Made by a program: the position numbers and the translations under genes. Shown here piece by piece: positions 14,114-18,526 of a stretch of DNA of 18,526 nt. The notes under the pieces are model-generated. The model was not told where the DNA came from and made no database searches. It saw nothing but the letters and a program-made list of their open reading frames with translations. Origin of the DNA: Halomonas halophila (GTDB lineage: Bacteria > Pseudomonadota > Gammaproteobacteria > Pseudomonadales > Halomonadaceae); NCBI GenBank assembly GCA_002433675.1, contig DJIP01000069.1, positions 1-18,526 on the forward strand, in the 5' to 3' direction. Within the stretch, counting starts at the first letter, position 1, and each line of letters begins with the position of its first letter.

Positions 14114-15613
14114 TCAGCTCAGCGAAATGGTACTGTTGATGCCGCTCGAGACGTTCTCCGGTTCAAACCAGCGCGCGGTCACCGTCTTGGTCTGGGTCCA
14201 GAAGCTGATGGCCTGCTTGCCGTTGGGGCCAAGGTCGCCCAACTTGGAGGCGCGCGAGCCGGTAAAGCTGAAGTAGGCCACCGGCACCGGGATCGGCACA
14301 TTGATGCCCACCTGACCGACATCGATATCGCTCTCGAAGCGGCGCGCCACCCAGCCAGAATTGGTGAAGATGGAGGTGCCATTGCCGTTGGGGTTGGCGT
14401 TGACGAAGGCGATGGCCTCGTCCAGCGTGTCCACCTCGACCACGCACAGCACCGGACCGAACACCTCTTCACGATAGATGCTCATGTCCGCCGTCACACC
14501 GGCGAACAGGGTCGGCCCGACGAAGTTGCCGTCGGGGTAGCCCTCGACCTGGCAGCCACGTCCGTCGACCAACAGCCGGGCGCCTTCCTGTTCGCCCTTG
14601 GCGATCAAGCCCTCGACACGATCCTTGGCCGCCGGCGACACCAGAGGCCCGAGATCTGCCTCGCGGTCGGTGCCCGGCCCCACCTTCATGTTGCGAGCCC
14701 CCTCGACGATATCCTCGAGCCACTCACGGGCCTGGCCGACCAGCACCACCACCGAGTTGGCCATGCAGCGCTGGCCGGCGGCGCCGAAGGCCGACCCCAG
14801 CAGGTTGTTGATGGCCTGAGAGCGGTTGGCGTCTGGCATCACCACACAGTGGTTCTTGGCGCCCATCATGGCTTGAGCACGCTTGCCGGACTCGCTGGCA
14901 CGGCGATAAAGCTGGGTGCCGACATGGGTGGAACCGATAAACGACATGGCCTTGATATCCGGGTGCTCGCACAGGTGATTGGCGACGTCGGGCCCGCCAT
15001 GCACCACATTGAGCACACCGTCGGGGACACCGGCCTCGAGCGCCAGCTCCACCAGGCGCAAGGTGGAGCTCGGGTCCTGTTCGGAGGGCTTCAGCACGAA
15101 GGTGTTGCCGGTGGCGATGGCCAACGGGAACATGAAACAGGGCAACATGATGGGGAAGTTGAAGGCGGTGATGCCGGCACCTACCCCCAGCGGCTGGTTG
15201 AGGGTGTAGACGTCCACCTCATTGGCGGCGTTCTCGGCAAGCTCTCCCAGCTGCAGCGAGGTGATCGAGCAGGCGTGTTCGACCACCTCGAGACCACGAC
15301 CGACCTCACCTTCGGCGTCGGGCAGGGTCTTGCCGTGCTCCTCGGTGATCAGGGCGGCAAGCTCCGGGGTATGCTCGCGAATCAGCGCCTGCAGCTTGAG
15401 CATGATGCGCATGCGCTTGGCCAGCGGCACCTTGCGCCAGGTGGCAAAGGCCTGATGGGCGCTGGCAACGGCCCGGTCGACCTCCTCCAGGGTACAGAAC
15501 GGCACCCGCGCGACCACTTCCTGGGTCGCCGGATTGATCACATCGCGCCATTCGCTGGACTGCGAGGGGACGGCCTGGCCATCGATGATCATGGGAATTT
15601 CGCGGACTGACAT
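14114..15613 (-). CDS. mmsA: MmsA, CoA-acylating methylmalonate-semialdehyde dehydrogenase
   Basis: The 499-residue enzyme converts methylmalonate semialdehyde to propionyl-CoA and malonate semialdehyde to acetyl-CoA, with NAD+ and CoA and loss of CO2, in valine, beta-alanine and myo-inositol breakdown. The catalytic cysteine is C283 in GAAGQRCMANS; FNFPIMLPC at 151-159 carries the oxyanion-hole Asn. MGAKNH at 250-255 stands where other aldehyde dehydrogenases have the general-base Glu, the known difference of this CoA-dependent family. The same frame is open upstream to 15952, but ATG at 15613 has a GGAG ribosome site and begins the family's N-terminus. It stands alone, without mmsB beside it, divergent from a LysR regulator gene. 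Confidence 0.95.
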   Translation of the reverse strand: MSVREIPMIIDGQAVPSQSSEWRDVINPATQEVVARVPFCTLEEVDRAVASAHQAFATWRKVPLAKRMRIMLKLQALIREHTPELAALITEEHGKTLPDAEGEVGRGLEVVEHACSITSLQLGELAENAANEVDVYTLNQPLGVGAGITAFNFPIMLPCFMFPLAIATGNTFVLKPSEQDPSSTLRLVELALEAGVPDGVLNVVHGGPDVANHLCEHPDIKAMSFIGSTHVGTQLYRRASESGKRAQAMMGAKNHCVVMPDANRSQAINNLLGSAFGAAGQRCMANSVVVLVGQAREWLEDIVEGARNMKVGPGTDREADLGPLVSPAAKDRVEGLIAKGEQEGARLLVDGRGCQVEGYPDGNFVGPTLFAGVTADMSIYREEVFGPVLCVVEVDTLDEAIAFVNANPNGNGTSIFTNSGWVARRFESDIDVGQVGINVPIPVPVAYFSFTGSRASKLGDLGPNGKQAISFWTQTKTVTARWFEPENVSSGINSTISLS

Positions 15614-15746
15614 GGGCGTGCTCCGGCTGTTGTCGTTATGAAAATGAGCGTGGCGTGGTGATAGATGGACGAAGCGTACTGCCGTGCCAGGAGGCGCCTT
15701 GATCGTTGTGGCGGTGTGCACCACGGCACGGCTATCCATGCTGACC

Positions 15747-15776
15747 AGTCTAGACACAGGTAGGATGGCCAAACAA
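15747..15776 (-). promoter_or_regulatory. Putative mmsA promoter
   Basis: On the minus strand TTGTTT (15771-15776) and TAGACT (15747-15752) are 18 bases apart. This would start transcription near 15740 and leave a leader of about 127 bases. It is a weak match, as expected for an activator-dependent promoter. Confidence 0.4.
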
Positions 15777-15796
15777 CGGCCAGCCAGGCACATTGC

Positions 15797-15814
15797 TTGT
15801 GCACTGTTGCACAA
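15797..15814. promoter_or_regulatory. LysR-type operator between mmsA and the LysR gene
   Basis: Perfect arms TTGTGCA (15797-15803) and TGCACAA (15808-15814) surround CTGT, giving the T-N11-A dyad typical of LysR recognition sites. Its centre is about 65 bases upstream of the mmsA start point proposed here, the classical LysR recognition position, and 57 bases upstream of the LysR start codon, where it could also mediate autoregulation. Confidence 0.65.
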
Positions 15815-15862
15815 CCATAAACACGTCGAAGTCCACGACGTCGTCGTCCTGCGGAGGTGATC

Positions 15863-16810
15863 TTGCTCGACTGGCAGGACCTTCAGGTCTTTCTCGAAGT
15901 GGCCAGGCACGCCCGCCTGTCCGACGCCGCCCGACGACTGGGGGTCGACCACTCGACCCTGTCACGGCGAACCCGACGCTTCGAACAGCGACTCAACACC
16001 CAGTTGTTCGAACGCAGCACCCACGGCTATCGTCTGACCCCCGCCGGCGAACGTCTGAAGAGCCACGCGGAGCAGATGGCCCGACATGCCGACGAGGCCG
16101 CCGACAGCCTGACCGATCAGAACCTGCGCCTGGAGGGCCAGATCCGCCTGGGAGTCACCGAGGGCTTCGGCACCTGGGTGGTGGCACCGCTTCTCAGCGC
16201 CTTCTGCCGGCGCCACCCCGGCCTCACTCTGGACCTGCTGGCGCTGCCCCGCGTGGTCAATCTCAGCCGCCATGAGGCGGACCTGGCGATCACCATCGAG
16301 CGCCCGGGCAATCCCGGCCTGGTCACCTCGCGACTGTGCGACTATCGGCTAAAGCTCTACGCGGCGAAGCACTATGTCGAGCGTCACGGGGCCCCAAGAC
16401 AGCTTTCCCAGTTGGGCACACATCCACTGATCGGCTACGTGGACGACCTGTTGTTCAGTGAGCAACTCAACTACCTGGATCCGCTGCTGTCGCCGGAGGT
16501 GCAGCAGACGCAGCAGACCCACTTTGCGCTTCGCAGCACCAGCGTGACGACCCAGATGATGGCCACCGAGAGCGGCGCAGGGCTAGGCATTCTGCCGTGC
16601 TTCATGACGGCAGGTCGAGACGGCCTGACGCCGCTGCTTGAGGACGAAGTATCGGTGATGCGTCAGTTCTGGATCACCGCACGCCAGGAGCAGCGCCAGC
16701 TTGCCCGGGTGCGTCTGCTGTGGGACTTCCTGCGCGAGGCGCTGGCAATGAATCAGGATTTCCTGATGGGCCGCCATGCCCGACTGGTGCTCCCCGACGA
16801 CGTCGAATGA
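15863..16810 (+). CDS. LysR-family transcriptional regulator, probable regulator of mmsA
   Basis: A 315-residue LysR-type regulator: winged helix-turn-helix at the N-terminus (DLQVFLEVARHARLSDAARR, then LGVDHSTLSRRTRRFEQRLN, residues about 6-45), a linker helix, and a substrate-binding domain from about residue 90. Start codon choice: GTG at 15857 overlaps the GGAGG ribosome site, whereas the in-frame TTG at 15863 lies five bases behind it, so TTG is preferred. It is divergent from mmsA with a perfect LysR-type dyad between them, which suggests it activates mmsA in response to a pathway intermediate and represses itself. Inducer not identifiable. A strong hairpin follows at 16872-16899. Confidence 0.9.
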   Translation: MLDWQDLQVFLEVARHARLSDAARRLGVDHSTLSRRTRRFEQRLNTQLFERSTHGYRLTPAGERLKSHAEQMARHADEAADSLTDQNLRLEGQIRLGVTEGFGTWVVAPLLSAFCRRHPGLTLDLLALPRVVNLSRHEADLAITIERPGNPGLVTSRLCDYRLKLYAAKHYVERHGAPRQLSQLGTHPLIGYVDDLLFSEQLNYLDPLLSPEVQQTQQTHFALRSTSVTTQMMATESGAGLGILPCFMTAGRDGLTPLLEDEVSVMRQFWITARQEQRQLARVRLLWDFLREALAMNQDFLMGRHARLVLPDDVE

Positions 16811-16871
16811 CCGCCGGCTGGCTGCCACCAGGGCCGGCGTCTGTATAGGCCTGGGCCCTCGCCCCAGAACC

Positions 16872-16899
16872 ACGACACCCCGCCTGGGCGGGGTGTCGT
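16872..16899. terminator. Bidirectional terminator between LysR and response-regulator genes
   Basis: Thirteen-bp arms (16872-16884 and 16887-16899) with two central bases form a very G+C-rich hairpin between two convergent genes. No T run is present on either side. Confidence 0.7.
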
Positions 16900-16918
16900 C
16901 GATGTGCAATCTACCGTA

Positions 16919-17581
16919 TCAGGATTCGACCTTGGGTGGCTCAACCTCGAGCTTCTGGGCGGCGATCACCGCCTGGGTGCGCGAGTGCACGCCGAGCTTT
17001 CTGAGAATGGCGGTCACGTGGGCCTTGATGGTGGCCTCGGAGACGTTCAGCTCGTAGGCGATCTGCTTGTTGAGCAGGCCTTCGGTCAACATGTTGAGTA
17101 CGCGGAACTGCTGAGGGGTCAGCGAGGCGATGGCCTCGGCAAAGCGCGCCTCTTCCTCGTTGGCCTCACCCAGGGCATCGGCCATCTCTTCCGGCAGCCA
17201 CACTTCGCCGTCGAGGATCTCGCCCACCGCCTCGGCGATCAATGCCAGCGACGAGGACTTGGGAATGAACCCCGAGGCACCGTAGTCGATGGCACGGCGC
17301 ACCACGTGCACCTCGTCACTGCCGGATACTACCGCCACCGGTACATCCGGGGTCTGACCACGCAGCTGGATCAGTCCGGAAAAGCCGTGAGCCCCGGGCA
17401 TGTGCAGGTCGAGCAGGATCAGGTCCGCGTCGGGGTGGCGAATGACCACGTCCGAGGTGGCCTCCATGGTGTCGGCCTCGATGATTTCGGCCTGGGGCGC
17501 GAGCTGGCGAAGCGCCTGCGTCAGGGCGGCACGGAACAGCGGATGATCATCGGCTACGATGAATTTCTGGGCAAAGGCCAT
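16919..17581 (-). CDS. NarL/LuxR-family response regulator next to acs
   Basis: The 220-residue protein has a receiver domain (about 5-120) and a LuxR-type helix-turn-helix (about 153-208). Phosphorylation residues are intact: acidic pair D11/D12, acceptor D58 in LLDLHMPG, S86 and K108 in GFIPKSS. The DNA-binding motif LNKQIAYELNVSEATIKAHV is at 170-189. No sensor kinase gene is in the window. Regulators of this type near acs in gammaproteobacteria (CrbR in Vibrio, ErdR in Pseudomonas) activate acetyl-CoA synthetase with the sodium-symporter-like kinase CrbS/MxtR; an equivalent role is likely here but not proven. GGAGGAG precedes the ATG. It lies downstream of acs on the same strand, separated by the acs terminator. 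Confidence 0.88.
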   Translation of the reverse strand: MAFAQKFIVADDHPLFRAALTQALRQLAPQAEIIEADTMEATSDVVIRHPDADLILLDLHMPGAHGFSGLIQLRGQTPDVPVAVVSGSDEVHVVRRAIDYGASGFIPKSSSLALIAEAVGEILDGEVWLPEEMADALGEANEEEARFAEAIASLTPQQFRVLNMLTEGLLNKQIAYELNVSEATIKAHVTAILRKLGVHSRTQAVIAAQKLEVEPPKVES

Positions 17582-17749
17582 GGACTCTCCTCCGGATTCC
17601 GATGCAGCGTGTCAGGCCTGGACGCCGCAACGCAAGACGCTTGTTTGCACAGCATGTTACCCCATGGTTGCCGGCTTTCCCAAGCGCCCTGACGCAAGCA
17701 TCCTCAACGGCTACCCGTGGCGCAGCCTTTGCGGCCTCCATCACTATGC

Positions 17750-17788
17750 AAAAACGGGCCGGCGCCGGAAGTTCCGGCAGCCGGCCCG
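17750..17788 (-). terminator. Rho-independent terminator of acs
   Basis: Outer arms CGGGCCGGC/GCCGGCCCG (17755-17763, 17780-17788) and inner GCCGG/CCGGC form one long stem, followed on the minus strand by five T residues (17750-17754). It lies 28 bases after the acs stop codon. Confidence 0.85.
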
Positions 17789-17815
17789 CGGGGACCTGCG
17801 GTTACACCATGAGCC

Positions 17816-18526
<711 letters not shown>

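Noticed and set aside
14075..15610. A 511-codon plus-strand frame opposite mmsA
   Set aside because: Antisense to a well-supported gene, composition of a GC-rich shadow (Gly/His/Val/Leu-rich), no recognisable domain.

Overview
The window looks like a chromosomal segment of a moderately GC-rich gammaproteobacterium, most likely of the Halomonas type (family Halomonadaceae). This is inferred from base composition, acidic proteins, and the gene set: purE-purK, an acs gene with a NarL-type response regulator next to it, and a TAXI-type TRAP system. I see no rRNA, tRNA, insertion sequence, prophage or CRISPR array. Both ends cut genes: purK at the left and acs at the right.

Layout. (1) 1-1745: purE-purK (minus) diverge from a YbaY/YscW-like lipoprotein gene (plus), which ends at a strong palindromic terminator. 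(2) 1763-9648 is one long minus-strand block. Read in transcription order it holds an APC-family permease, a terminator, a recognisable sigma70-type promoter, csiD/glaH (glutarate 2-hydroxylase), lhgO (L-2-hydroxyglutarate dehydrogenase), and a TRAP system made of a TAXI binding protein, a DUF1850 protein and a fused 4TM/12TM permease. CsiD and LhgO form a closed 2-oxoglutarate cycle that converts glutarate to succinate and CO2. The adjoining TRAP genes suggest import of a C5 dicarboxylate such as glutarate; that substrate is inferred, not shown. (3) 9649-13280: an orphan HigA-like helix-turn-helix gene, a secreted protein of unknown function, a globin-coupled diguanylate cyclase preceded by a perfect 21-bp palindrome, and an unknown cytoplasmic protein. 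(4) 13283-16810: an AhpD-like peroxidase-related gene whose promoter spacer is filled by a LiuR-like palindrome, then mmsA (methylmalonate-semialdehyde dehydrogenase), and a divergent LysR regulator with a well-placed operator candidate between them. (5) 16919-18526: a NarL-type response regulator and the 3' end of acs.

Taken together the window is rich in carbon catabolism that feeds central metabolism: glutarate to succinate, valine or malonate-semialdehyde products to acyl-CoA, and acetate to acetyl-CoA. Several pathway-specific regulatory sites are visible in the intergenic DNA. The most promising points are the glutarate/TAXI-TRAP linkage with its DUF1850 subunit, the LiuR-like box that exactly fills a promoter spacer, and the unexplained palindrome before the oxygen- or NO-sensing cyclic-di-GMP enzyme.
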